Positions 40,274-48,926 are shown, counted from the first letter of the stretch. The stretch is 64,000 nt of DNA from Streptococcus sp. 68 (GCF_013277415.1 NZ_VMMX01000005.1:77381-141380), one strand, 5' to 3'. A program made the numbers and translations. The notes: generated from the sequence alone by a model not told the origin.

Positions 40274-42610
40274 TTATTTTCTAGCTTGATAGCAACTGGT
40301 CAGGATGAAAATCACGGTAAAGACCAACATCATGACACCATAAACAGGTAAAGTTTGTCCTGTTAAGGTTGAAATTTCAAGCAGTTTTTGAATTCTTGGG
40401 AAGAGAGCTGTGGCTAGGAAGCCTCCTACTGACCAAACAATCAAGAGGACACGCCAGAGGGTAAATGGCATGCAGGCTCTAAATACGGATAAGAAACCAA
40501 TAGACCCAAGCAGATAATAGAGTAGGGTTAAAATTTCTAACTCAGACCAACCTTGGCTCGCGCCAAATATTTTCACAAAGAGAACGCTGAATACAACCAT
40601 GAGAGCGCTTGGTAGGGCACGAAGCATGGATTTTCTGAGGAAGTTTGGCTCGACAGGTTTGATATTTCGCTCAAAAGTCAAAACGAATGGTGGGAAACCT
40701 TCCACAAACTGGTCAATCATGGTAATCTGGATCGGAATGAAGGGGAAAATCAAGATCCATTCAGACCGTCCCAGAAGAGCACTAGCAATACAGATGACTG
40801 CGAGCAAGAATGAGTAGATTGTCTTTATCAAGAAAATCGGTGCGATATGGGCAATGTTATTGACCACACGACGACCTTCAAAGAGAATCTCAGGAACATC
40901 ATTAAAATCAGAGTTCAAAAGAACCAGATTGGCAATCTGACGAGTCGCAGGATCTCCCTCAGCCATCACGATAGAACAATCCGCCTCACGAAGGGCCAGG
41001 ATATCATTAACTCCATCCCCTGTCATAGCCGTTGTATGACCCGCTTTTTTCAGTGTTTGGATGATGAGTTTCTTTTGATGAGGGGAAACACGTCCGAAAA
41101 TAGCTGTCTCCTCAGCCATAGCAACCAATTCCTCATCCGTGATTTTTGAGCAATCTATATAACTGTCATAGTCCGCAAAACCAGCCTTCTGGGCAATACT
41201 GGACACCGTAACTGGATTGTCACCAGAGATAATCTTGAGGCTCACTTCCTGAGAACGGAGATAGTCCAGCGTCTCTGCTGCTCCCTCTCGAATCGGGTCC
41301 AAAATTTCCAGCAAGGCCAGAGCCTGAATATCAGATGGCTTTTGTGGCTTGTGATGGTCCAGTTTTTCCTGACTGAGAGCTAAGACCAATACACGTGAAC
41401 CTCTCTCCAAGGCCTCTCTGGCTTCTGGGACCTCAGAATCCAACAACATCTCAGGTGCACCTAAGAAAACTGTTCCCAAACCTTCTAACTCCATGGCTCC
41501 CCACTTGCGGTCGCTTGAGAAGGGAAGATTGGCAATCATAGGATAGGCTACTAGACCTTGGAAACGTTGGCGAATGGCTTGGGCAGTTGGATTTTTATCC
41601 TCACTGTTAGCTATGTAGCTGGTCAGGATGCTGGCAATAGTCTCTTCACCATAAGTTGCCGTCAGCGGAAGAACTGCCTCCACCTGCATCTTTCCTTGGG
41701 TAATGGTACCCGTCTTGTCCAAACAGAGCATATCCACGCGCGCCAAGGTCTCAACAGAGTACATCTCCTGCACCAAAACCTTTTTCAAGCCCAGCTTGAT
41801 CACTGCAGTCAAGAGCGAAGTAATGGTCAAAAGGGCAATTCCCTTAGGCAACATTCCCAGAAGGGCTGTCGACGAATTTACAACGGACGACTTAAGAGGC
41901 AAGCCTTTTAAAAGCAAGGCTTCCAGCAAGAGAGCCAGACCAAAAGGAATGATAATTTTCCCAGTAAAACCTGCTAGCTTGTCCAGCGATTTCATGATAC
42001 GAGAGTTGATGGGTTTAACGGTCTTGGCTTCCAGCATAAGTTTGGCGGCATAGTTGTCTGCACCGACATGATGGACACGAGCTAAAACTGACCCACTAGC
42101 CAAGAAACTTCCAGACAAAAGCAAGGCATCCACTTCCTTTTGCACCAAATCACTTTCCCCCGTTAACATGGCTTCATTGACTTCCGCAAAGCCTTCCAAA
42201 ACCAAGGCATCACTAGGAATCTGCTCTCCTGCAGACAAACGAATGACATCTCCTAACACCAATTCTTCAGGATTCAGAGCCACTTCTTGGCCATCACGAA
42301 TGGTTTTGACTTTTTCCTTGGTCATAAGATTGAGCTTGTCCACCATGTGTTTGGCCCGTAGCTCGGTCACAATTCCAGAAAAAGCGTTAAAGCAGATAAC
42401 AGCAAAGAAGACCAGATTGCTCCAAGCCTGCACAAAGGCAAGGGCCAAAGCAATGGCAAAGTTCAAAGCGTTAAAAAGGGTAAAGACATTTCGTTTAACG
42501 ATTTGCCAAGTGCTGGTACTGGCCGAAACAGTAAAATCATTGACCAAGCCCTTAGCCTGTCTTTCCGTAACTTCTCTTTGGGTTAATCCCATAATCTTAT
42601 TTTTGTCCAT
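40274..42610 (-). CDS. cation-translocating P-type ATPase, CtpE-like
   Basis: A 778-residue pump with LTGESD (actuator), DKTGT (phosphorylation Asp near residue 300), and GDGVNDILAL (hinge). Membrane helix 4 reads GMLPKGIALL, unlike the PEGL of calcium ATPases or CPC of heavy-metal pumps, and similar to the CtpE group linked to calcium uptake in mycobacteria. The ion is therefore uncertain. The start is chosen at the second Met (MDKNK); an ATG four codons upstream is possible. Confidence 0.82.
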   Translation of the reverse strand: MDKNKIMGLTQREVTERQAKGLVNDFTVSASTSTWQIVKRNVFTLFNALNFAIALALAFVQAWSNLVFFAVICFNAFSGIVTELRAKHMVDKLNLMTKEKVKTIRDGQEVALNPEELVLGDVIRLSAGEQIPSDALVLEGFAEVNEAMLTGESDLVQKEVDALLLSGSFLASGSVLARVHHVGADNYAAKLMLEAKTVKPINSRIMKSLDKLAGFTGKIIIPFGLALLLEALLLKGLPLKSSVVNSSTALLGMLPKGIALLTITSLLTAVIKLGLKKVLVQEMYSVETLARVDMLCLDKTGTITQGKMQVEAVLPLTATYGEETIASILTSYIANSEDKNPTAQAIRQRFQGLVAYPMIANLPFSSDRKWGAMELEGLGTVFLGAPEMLLDSEVPEAREALERGSRVLVLALSQEKLDHHKPQKPSDIQALALLEILDPIREGAAETLDYLRSQEVSLKIISGDNPVTVSSIAQKAGFADYDSYIDCSKITDEELVAMAEETAIFGRVSPHQKKLIIQTLKKAGHTTAMTGDGVNDILALREADCSIVMAEGDPATRQIANLVLLNSDFNDVPEILFEGRRVVNNIAHIAPIFLIKTIYSFLLAVICIASALLGRSEWILIFPFIPIQITMIDQFVEGFPPFVLTFERNIKPVEPNFLRKSMLRALPSALMVVFSVLFVKIFGASQGWSELEILTLLYYLLGSIGFLSVFRACMPFTLWRVLLIVWSVGGFLATALFPRIQKLLEISTLTGQTLPVYGVMMLVFTVIFILTSCYQARK

Positions 42611-42683
42611 AAACTCTATCATATCATTTTTTCTAAAAGAATTCTAATCTCATCCCAAATATGAACCTGGTCAAGGGAAAAGT

Positions 42684-42712
42684 TTGCCAGCCCTCCTTTG
42701 ATAAGGTATAAT
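42684..42712 (+). promoter_or_regulatory. promoter of plsC
   Basis: TTGCCA (42684-42689), 17 bases, TATAAT (42707-42712): close to ideal. AAGGAGA then lies before the ATG at 42743. Confidence 0.82.
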
Positions 42713-42742
42713 AATAACAAGAAAATAATCGAAGGAGATCGC

Positions 42743-43492
42743 ATGTTTTATACTTATTTACGTGGATTGGTTGTCTTGCTCCTATGGTCCATCAATGGCA
42801 ATGCCCACTATCATAATACTGATAAAATTCCTAATCAAGATGAAAATTATATTCTGGTTGCCCCTCACCGTACCTGGTGGGATCCTGTTTACATGGCCTT
42901 TGCGACCAAGCCAAAACAATTTATCTTTATGGCCAAAAAAGAGCTCTTTACCAACCGTATCTTTGGTTGGTGGATTCGTATGTGTGGTGCCTTTCCTATC
43001 GACCGGGAAAATCCTAGCGCTTCTGCCATCAAATATCCTATCAATGTTCTCAAAAAAAGTGATCGCTCTCTCATCATGTTTCCAAGTGGGAGCCGTCACT
43101 CAAACGATGTCAAGGGTGGCGTAGCTCTGATTGCCAAAATGGCCAAGGTCCGTATCATGCCGGTTACCTATACAGGTCCTATGACCTTGAAGGGCCTGGT
43201 TAGCCGTGAGCGTGTTGATATGAACTTTGGAAATCCAATCGATATCTCAGATATCAAGAAAATGAATGATGAAGGCATTGAAACAGTCGCTAATCGTATC
43301 CAATCAGAATTTCAACGTCTAGACGACGAAACGAAACAATGGCACAATGATAAAAAACCAAACCCACTCTGGTGGCTTATCCGCATCCCTGCCCTCATCC
43401 TTGCCATTATCCTCGCTATCCTAACTATCATCTTTAGCTTCATCGCAAGCTTCATCTGGAATCCAGATAAAAAGAGAGAGGCTCTTGGTTAA
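42743..43492 (+). CDS. plsC: 1-acyl-sn-glycerol-3-phosphate acyltransferase
   Basis: A 249-residue acyltransferase making phosphatidic acid. The HX4D motif appears as HRTWWD near residue 42, the acceptor-binding FPSGSRHS near residue 113 replaces the common FPEGTRS, and a C-terminal hydrophobic helix (about 213-240) anchors it. The start at 42743 has a good ribosome site; the frame extends 15 codons upstream into the promoter. More than one PlsC-like paralogue occurs in this group, so the symbol is a family label. Confidence 0.85.
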   Translation: MFYTYLRGLVVLLLWSINGNAHYHNTDKIPNQDENYILVAPHRTWWDPVYMAFATKPKQFIFMAKKELFTNRIFGWWIRMCGAFPIDRENPSASAIKYPINVLKKSDRSLIMFPSGSRHSNDVKGGVALIAKMAKVRIMPVTYTGPMTLKGLVSRERVDMNFGNPIDISDIKKMNDEGIETVANRIQSEFQRLDDETKQWHNDKKPNPLWWLIRIPALILAIILAILTIIFSFIASFIWNPDKKREALG

Positions 43493-43506
43493 ATAAATAC
43501 AAGAAT

Positions 43507-43526
43507 CCCTTGGCAAAAGCCAAGGG
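43507..43526. terminator. bidirectional terminator between plsC and the esterase gene
   Basis: Perfect CCCTTGGC/GCCAAGGG with an AAAA loop lies between converging genes, with A- and T-rich flanks. Confidence 0.8.
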
Positions 43527-43535
43527 ATAAATCTT

Positions 43536-44228
43536 TTATTCGATTTTCCATTTTTGGGCCAACCAGCTGGAAAAAGCTAGAAATCGTTCAGCTACTTGTT
43601 CATGGTGTCCATAAGAATCAAAGACAAACTGACCGTTCGGATAGCGTTTCTGAAGACTGGTATGAATCTGCTCAGCATAGACTGGTGCTTGACCCAAGCG
43701 ATTAGTATGGTGTGCTCCTTCTGTTTGACCATTCTGTAAATACAGCAAACAGTCCAAATTTTTCACATTTTCTTCCTTGCAGTAAGTCACAAAATCAGGA
43801 TACCAAAAGGAACCGCAGATTGAAAAGACACAGGAAACCTTGTCAAAGCTGAAAAGACTGTAGACTGCCGCCAAGCCACCTAGTGAATAACCTCCGTAGG
43901 CAAGGCGTGCTTCATCCAGTCGATAAAGCGACTGTAGCTTGTCTAAAAGACCTCCAAATAAATGATCATGATAGACGTTGGCCTGACCTCCAAAATCTGG
44001 AGCTCCATCTCTCAGAGCTGATGTTGCCCAGGGAGTGTAGTCGTCTAAGCGATTTTTAGAGGTCAAGCCCACTAAAATCACAGATTCGGAAAGGAAGGAT
44101 AGGAGATCCAAGTTTCCATCATTCAATAAAATAGCCGGATAGGTTTGATTGGGGTCGTAGTTAGAAGGAAGGCTGATTTTGACTTGAATTCCTTCCCAAT
44201 CAAACTCATTATTTATTGATAAAGTCAT
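43536..44228 (-). CDS. alpha/beta-hydrolase of the esterase D/IroE-like family
   Basis: A 230-residue hydrolase with nucleophile Ser in GGYSLGG (near residue 117), a distal acid region, and His in SYGHHEQVA near the C-terminus. The family includes siderophore (enterobactin) esterases such as IroE and BesA, and the gene is the last of a four-gene iron-complex import cassette, overlapping the lipoprotein gene by 20 bases. It may release iron from an imported catechol or other xenosiderophore; inferred from family and context. Confidence 0.78.
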   Translation of the reverse strand: MTLSINNEFDWEGIQVKISLPSNYDPNQTYPAILLNDGNLDLLSFLSESVILVGLTSKNRLDDYTPWATSALRDGAPDFGGQANVYHDHLFGGLLDKLQSLYRLDEARLAYGGYSLGGLAAVYSLFSFDKVSCVFSICGSFWYPDFVTYCKEENVKNLDCLLYLQNGQTEGAHHTNRLGQAPVYAEQIHTSLQKRYPNGQFVFDSYGHHEQVAERFLAFSSWLAQKWKIE

Positions 44229-45219
44229 TGATTTTCTCAAGGGAATCAATCACTGCTGGACCATAGTCCATCAACTCATCGTAAGAAATGGTCATGATTT
44301 TTTGATTCTTAATAGCAGGAACGCTTTCCAAAACAGCATTTGCCTTCATCAACTCTACTGCTTTTTCATCCAATTTTTTATTACGATCGCTGGTTACATA
44401 GATAATCAATTCAGGATCCATTGACACGAGGTTTTCCAAGGTCAAGCCTGATGTCCCCGTAGCAACGTTTGTATAACCAAGTTGATTGAGCAGGCTCTCT
44501 TGCAAAGCAGACTTGTAGGCACCGAAGGTTTCATCATTATAAGCAACCATAATCAAAGCCTTTTTCTTTTCACCTTGACTTGCTGGGTTTGCTTTCTTAA
44601 CAGCGTCAATTTTAGTTTGTAATTGGGCTGCGTATTCATTAGCCTTGTCCTGAACATTAAAAATCATTCCAAGATTTTTGACATCTTCTACGATATTCCC
44701 CAAATCTTGCTGAATTGTTGAGAGAGAAGCTTTTTGCGTATAAACTGGGATTTTATTTTCATTCCAAGTGCTAACTGTCCCCAAGGATTTTTCAGAAAAC
44801 ATCATATTTCGACCCATCACAGCGTCTGGCTCATAAGAAAGAACTGTCTCTTGTGAGACTGTTTTTTTATCCCCAATTTGAGGAATAGATGCAATCGCGT
44901 CCTTGTATTTGTCCGTCACAACATTGTCTGGATTGAGCATGCCAACAATTTTATCCTTCAACCCCAACTCCAATAAGATTTCAGTGGTTGAAAGATTGTT
45001 GGTGATAACTTTTTCAGGTGCCTTGTCAAAGATTTGTTCGACTTCATTCCCTTTCGCGTCATAGGTTTTGACCGTTAGTGGATAAGTCGTCTCTGTGCTC
45101 GCCTTTTGACTTGTTTCTGTGCTAGATTGTGTGGTAGCTTTTTCAGTGGTAGTGTTGCTACAAGCTGCCATCGTTAAGGTAGCTACTGTCACGAGTAAAA
45201 TACTGAGTGTTTTTTTCAT
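44209..45219 (-). CDS. iron-complex ABC transporter substrate-binding lipoprotein
   Basis: A 336-residue lipoprotein: signal peptide with lipobox TMAACS (Cys near residue 20), a Ser/Thr-rich linker, then a FepB/BtuF-type periplasmic-binding fold with the long connecting helix. The motif EPDAVMGRNMMFSEKS in the first lobe and DPELIIYVTSD in the second are typical. Ligand likely a siderophore or other iron chelate. It differs from the conserved PiuA/PiaA in text, so this is a further system. Third gene of the cassette. Confidence 0.88.
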   Translation of the reverse strand: MKKTLSILLVTVATLTMAACSNTTTEKATTQSSTETSQKASTETTYPLTVKTYDAKGNEVEQIFDKAPEKVITNNLSTTEILLELGLKDKIVGMLNPDNVVTDKYKDAIASIPQIGDKKTVSQETVLSYEPDAVMGRNMMFSEKSLGTVSTWNENKIPVYTQKASLSTIQQDLGNIVEDVKNLGMIFNVQDKANEYAAQLQTKIDAVKKANPASQGEKKKALIMVAYNDETFGAYKSALQESLLNQLGYTNVATGTSGLTLENLVSMDPELIIYVTSDRNKKLDEKAVELMKANAVLESVPAIKNQKIMTISYDELMDYGPAVIDSLEKINDFINK

Positions 45220-45238
45220 TTTGTTTTCCTTTTCATTC

Positions 45239-45994
45239 TTATAAATAGTGAATCATGGCTTGCTGATCCTCGGTCCAAGTAACCTGACTTTGAACTCCGT
45301 ATACAGTTTGCAATGACTCAGGGGTGATGGTCTCCTTTGGAGTCCCTTGGTAAAGGATTTCTCCCTCTTTCATCAGATAGAGATAATCCGAATAGCGACA
45401 AGCAAGTTGAATATCATGTAGGACAGCTAGAACATTGACCTTGAGCTCCTTCACAATGGCCAACAAGTCTAGCTGATACTTGATATCCAGGTGATTGGTT
45501 GGTTCGTCCAGGAGCAAGAGAGTCGGTTCTTGCACCAAGGCGCGGGCTAGTATGACTCGCTGTTTCTCTCCCCCTGACAGAGACGAATAGAGACGAGTTT
45601 TCTTCTCAAGCATATCCACCTTGACGAGAGCATCTTGAACAAGCGCATAATCCCTTTCCCTTTCCTTCTGTAAAAAAGAGAGGTGGGGAGTTCTTCCCAG
45701 CAAGACGATTTCCTCAACTGTACAATCAAACTGCAGTTGGTTAAACTGGGTCACAATTGCCATTTGCTTGGCTGTTTCTTTGATTGTCCATTGTTCAAGA
45801 GGTTTCCCATCTAGGCTTATCAAGCCTTTGTCTGCCTTTTCCTGACGATAGAGGAGTTTAAGTAGACTGGTTTTCCCGCTTCCATTTGGTCCTAGTATCG
45901 TGTGAAATTGATTCCCTTCAACCTTAAGAGAAACTCCCTTGAGGATTTTTTTCTCTCCCAGTCCAAAGTGGACATCCTGACAAATCAAGTCCAT
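45239..45994 (-). CDS. iron-complex ABC transporter ATP-binding protein (FecE type)
   Basis: A 251-residue ATPase with Walker A GPNGSGKTSL (about 35-44), signature SLSGGEKQR (near 136), Walker B LLLDEPTNHLD, and switch His in VLHDIQLA. It begins two bases after the permease stop. Belongs with the permease and lipoprotein of the same cassette. Confidence 0.94.
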   Translation of the reverse strand: MDLICQDVHFGLGEKKILKGVSLKVEGNQFHTILGPNGSGKTSLLKLLYRQEKADKGLISLDGKPLEQWTIKETAKQMAIVTQFNQLQFDCTVEEIVLLGRTPHLSFLQKERERDYALVQDALVKVDMLEKKTRLYSSLSGGEKQRVILARALVQEPTLLLLDEPTNHLDIKYQLDLLAIVKELKVNVLAVLHDIQLACRYSDYLYLMKEGEILYQGTPKETITPESLQTVYGVQSQVTWTEDQQAMIHYL

Positions 45995-45995
45995 A

Positions 45996-47042
45996 TCAGA
46001 CCCTCACCTCCCTTCGTCTACCTCCAACAATGTAGATAAAGAAGGGAGCACCTACTAAGGCTGTGAAAATACCAATAGGAAGCTCTGCGTTTGGAATGAT
46101 GATACGAGAGAGTACGTCTGCCCAGATGACAAAGAGGGCACCTAGCAAGGTTGCAACAGGAAAAAGCCTCTTGTAATTCGTTCCTACTAACCCTCGAGCT
46201 AAATGTGGAGTAATCAGACCGACAAATCCAATAATCCCACAGGTTGCCACTAAGACTGCTGTCAGCACAGCCACCATGGTCACATAAAGATACCAATAAA
46301 AGCGTAAGGGAATTCCCAAAGTTAAAGCAGCCTCATCTCCCATCATCATCGCATTGAAAACACGATACTGAGTAGAGAAAAATAGAAAGGCTATTCCTAC
46401 TACTATAGTTGGCAGGACCAAGTCTGCCCAGGAAGTCCCAGCGAGCGAGCCCATGGTCCAAAACTTAATGGTCATCACACTGTCCGCATTAGCGCCAACT
46501 GAGATAATAAAGTTGGAAAAAGCTAGAAAGAGAGCATTGACCACCGTTCCTGATAAGATCAGACTGGAAGTCGTCATCCTTCCCTGCATAGAGGCAATGA
46601 TGAGGACAGCAATTGTTGCCAAAATAGCTCCAAGAAAAGCTCCAAGGCTAATCATCACTTTTAAACCAAGAATGATGCTCAAAGTTGCCCCTAGAGTAGC
46701 ACCCGCAGATATTCCTAAGACATAAGGCTCTGCGATGGGATTGTTCACTGTGGACTGCATCACACTACCACACATAGAAAGGCCTACTCCTACTATCAGA
46801 CCTAACAATACTCGAGGGAATCTCATATTCCATACAATGGCAAGAGTCGACTTGGAAACCTCTCCTATCTCAAGAGGAAATCCCAACCTGCTCAAAATAA
46901 TCCGATAGGTATCTCCTAGATTAATCACAACAGATCCCATTGAAACTGCTAGAAAGAGAGAAATCCCTAAAATACCTAGCAAAATAACTAAAAGTAACAC
47001 AAATTGCTGGTCTTGTCGGCTTCCAGAAAATTTGGAAAGCAT
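45996..47042 (-). CDS. FecCD-family iron-complex ABC permease
   Basis: A 348-residue protein with about ten membrane helices, the BtuC/FecCD fold; the coupling motif GFVGLITPHLAR near residue 268 is present. One permease gene implies a homodimer. Ribosome site AAAGGAGG precedes the ATG, and the promoter at 47092-47120 drives the whole four-gene unit. Confidence 0.93.
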   Translation of the reverse strand: MLSKFSGSRQDQQFVLLLVILLGILGISLFLAVSMGSVVINLGDTYRIILSRLGFPLEIGEVSKSTLAIVWNMRFPRVLLGLIVGVGLSMCGSVMQSTVNNPIAEPYVLGISAGATLGATLSIILGLKVMISLGAFLGAILATIAVLIIASMQGRMTTSSLILSGTVVNALFLAFSNFIISVGANADSVMTIKFWTMGSLAGTSWADLVLPTIVVGIAFLFFSTQYRVFNAMMMGDEAALTLGIPLRFYWYLYVTMVAVLTAVLVATCGIIGFVGLITPHLARGLVGTNYKRLFPVATLLGALFVIWADVLSRIIIPNAELPIGIFTALVGAPFFIYIVGGRRREVRV

Positions 47043-47091
47043 GCAAACCTCCTTTGATAGAATCTTAAAAATTTAGAAAATTCTCATGAAA

Positions 47092-47120
47092 AGTATACCA
47101 TATTTTCAACAATGGAACAA
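47092..47120 (-). promoter_or_regulatory. promoter of the iron-complex cassette
   Basis: Minus-strand TTGTTC (47120-47115), 17 bases, TATACT (47097-47092). An AGAATTTTCT palindrome lies just downstream and could be an iron-repressor target. Confidence 0.75.
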
Positions 47121-47210
47121 GATGAGAACAAATGAATATAGTTGATTTTATTGTGCTAGGAACCGTAACCGAAGATTATACTTGAGTATATCGAGGTAAG
47201 GTGCCAACGC

Positions 47211-47267
47211 AAAAAGCCCTCTGAAAATCAGAGAGCTGATTTGAGCTCGGGATAAAATCCTAGTGAA
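47211..47267 (-). terminator. terminator after cadD, left copy of a direct repeat
   Basis: Minus-strand GCTCTCTGA pairs with TCAGAGGGC, followed by TTTTTG. The hairpin and its flank (GCTGATTTGAG, GGGATAAAATCC) recur at 48242-48290 on the other side of cadD. Confidence 0.8.
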
Positions 47268-47277
47268 ACAAAAAAAT

Positions 47278-47898
47278 CTACACGGTCAGAAAAGTCTCTA
47301 TCGTGCCATTTTCATACATGATGTATAATCCAAGTAGAATGAATACTAAGGGCACAATGATTCGCTCGTATTTTTCAATTGTCTCGAATATTAACGGAAT
47401 AGAGGATAACACCCGACTAATCTCGCATAAGATAATTATACCGATTACAAACACAAGCAAGGCCACGAGGGTCTGTGACCAATCTAACGAAGCAAAATAA
47501 GGTATATAGATACCTAAATTATCTCCGCCAGACGCAATTGTTAGCAATGTAACTGTCCAAAACAGTTGATTTGCCTTGCTTTGTTCTAATCTTTCAATAA
47601 TTTCTTCCTCTTCTTCCTCTTCTTCCTCACCTTCTCCAACAATTGCAAAGCGAATCCCTAAATAGATAGGGATTAAACCAAGCAATCCAACCATCCATTC
47701 TTCAGGCACGAAATTAACGACATAAGCAGCAACTAAACTCGCCCCTACAAGTAAGCCTGTGCCTAGATATTGCCCCGCATAAATATGCCATTTTTGTTTA
47801 TTCTGTGATAGCTGTGCAAATAAAATAAATAAAATAATTAAATAATCGATACTGGTGGAAATATAAACACCAATAGCAGATATGATTGTCTGTCCCAT
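47278..47898 (-). CDS. cadD: CadD family cadmium resistance transporter
   Basis: A 206-residue, roughly six-helix membrane protein of the CadD family, conferring cadmium (and sometimes zinc) resistance. GVYISTSIDYLIILFILFAQ starts the first helix pair. A central loop carries an uninterrupted run of ten glutamates (about residues 95-104), which could bind metal on the cytoplasmic side. AGGAGG precedes the ATG. No CadX/CadC regulator is encoded next to it; a palindrome upstream may be its operator. Confidence 0.88.
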   Translation of the reverse strand: MGQTIISAIGVYISTSIDYLIILFILFAQLSQNKQKWHIYAGQYLGTGLLVGASLVAAYVVNFVPEEWMVGLLGLIPIYLGIRFAIVGEGEEEEEEEEEIIERLEQSKANQLFWTVTLLTIASGGDNLGIYIPYFASLDWSQTLVALLVFVIGIIILCEISRVLSSIPLIFETIEKYERIIVPLVFILLGLYIMYENGTIETFLTV

Positions 47899-47928
47899 AA
47901 AAAACCTCCTGTATTGGTCAGTAATAAA

Positions 47929-48003
47929 TCAGCAGATTTTAGGAGAGCACAGACACATTAATTTAGCTATCGCTAGTGGGTAATTTCGAACATAGGAAAG
48001 CAT
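47929..48003 (-). CDS. possible 24-residue leader peptide upstream of cadD
   Basis: ATG at 48003 preceded by the strong GAGGAGGAG, ending TGA at 47931-47929, 30 bases before cadD. The product begins MLSYVRNYPLAIAK and has three Cys in its last eight residues. It may be a translated leader controlling cadD, or chance. No homologue known to me. Confidence 0.45.
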   Translation of the reverse strand: MLSYVRNYPLAIAKLMCLCSPKIC

Positions 48004-48067
48004 TTTACTCCTCCTCAAAACGTAGTTACAAAGTAATTTCTAACTGAAATTCGGTGACTACTTCCAT

Positions 48068-48093
48068 GTAAAGTATAACATACTATACTTTAC
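48068..48093. promoter_or_regulatory. palindromic operator candidate upstream of cadD
   Basis: A perfect 10-bp inverted repeat, GTAAAGTATA and TATACTTTAC, with six bases between. A third half site (GTAAAGT) follows at 48097-48103. The minus-strand TATACT inside it could be the -10 box, so a repressor bound here would block cadD. Confidence 0.6.
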
Positions 48094-48130
48094 TTCGTAA
48101 AGTGTGGGCTCTCCGAAGGGGCTTGCAGAC

Positions 48131-48159
48131 AGCTACTCGGCTTTTCAAGCCGAGTAGCT
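48131..48159. repeat. perfect 13-bp hairpin
   Basis: AGCTACTCGGCTT and its exact complement with a three-base loop. No T tract follows, so it is not an ordinary terminator. Confidence 0.7.
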
Positions 48160-48192
48160 ACGCACCTTTATGGTGTAATTAGCTGATACCAT

Positions 48193-48237
48193 TTGAGGTT
48201 TTTGTAGTCTCCAAAATTGTGACCGATAAAACCTCAA
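48193..48237. repeat. 10-bp inverted repeat
   Basis: TTGAGGTTTT and AAAACCTCAA separated by 25 bases. It could be the ends of a tiny inserted element or an mRNA stem. Confidence 0.5.
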
Positions 48238-48241
48238 TAAA

Positions 48242-48290
48242 AAAGCCCTCTGAAGTCAGAGAGCTGATTTGAGATTGGGATAAAATCCAT
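48242..48290 (-). terminator. terminator-like right copy of the direct repeat flanking cadD
   Basis: Minus-strand GCTCTCTGA/TCAGAGGGC then TTTTTT, with the GCTGATTTGAG and GGGATAAAATCC flank shared with 47211. Confidence 0.75.
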
Positions 48291-48295
48291 ACAAA

Positions 48296-48323
48296 AAAGC
48301 TACCCTATTTAGAGTAGCTTCAT
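48296..48323 (-). terminator. terminator after rpsO
   Basis: Minus-strand GCTACTCT and AGGGTAGC arms, followed by TTTTTT. Together with the repeat copy just below it this forms tandem terminators. Confidence 0.75.
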
Positions 48324-48452
48324 TATCAAGATATGCTCAATTGAACACGGCCTAAGCACTTGGCAAAAAAGATAAAACCTCCTAGAAACTGAAGTTTCTT
48401 CGTCAATTTTCCTATTTTTGCTTTGTGCTTTTGACGGCCTTTGTATCTTGAA

Positions 48453-48722
48453 TTAGCGACGAAGTCCTAGAGAGTTAATCAACTCACGGTAACGGTTAAC
48501 GTCGTTTTTACGCAAGTATGCAAGCAAGTTACGACGGCGACCAATTTTTTTCATCAATCCACGGTAAGTAGCGTGGTCTTTTTTGTGTTGTTTGATGTGT
48601 TCGTTAAGGTGGTTGATTTCCCAAGTAAGGACAGCAACTTGAACCTCTACTGAACCTGTATCACCTTCGTGACGTGCATATTGTGCAATGATTTCATTTT
48701 TTTTCTCTTTTGAGATTGCCAT
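48453..48722 (-). CDS. rpsO: 30S ribosomal protein S15
   Basis: An 89-residue ribosomal protein that binds 16S rRNA helix 22. The conserved [19 protein letters not shown] block (about residues 45-65) and the C-terminal Arg-rich end are intact. Single-gene unit with tandem terminators and a long leader (to about 48840) that may hold autoregulatory structure. Confidence 0.97.
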   Translation of the reverse strand: MAISKEKKNEIIAQYARHEGDTGSVEVQVAVLTWEINHLNEHIKQHKKDHATYRGLMKKIGRRRNLLAYLRKNDVNRYRELINSLGLRR

Positions 48723-48926
48723 GATGTTTCTCCTTTTTATTTGGCTTCATCCGAGTGACAGGTTGGCATGCCTGGAACCAAGAAGAAGTTATTTGTCTTT
48801 ACGACAATCCCTATTCTACCAATAACTAACTTCTTTGTCAACAGATTTACTTTCTTGTTTTAAATATGTTATAATAATCATAGCAAGAAATCTAAGTTGT
48901 CTGTTTTTTAAAACGAGGTGATTATC

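Noticed and set aside
47140-47210. RUP end upstream of the iron cassette (TATAGTTGATTTTA)
   Set aside because: Only partial similarity to a RUP end and no matching inverted end within 107 bases.
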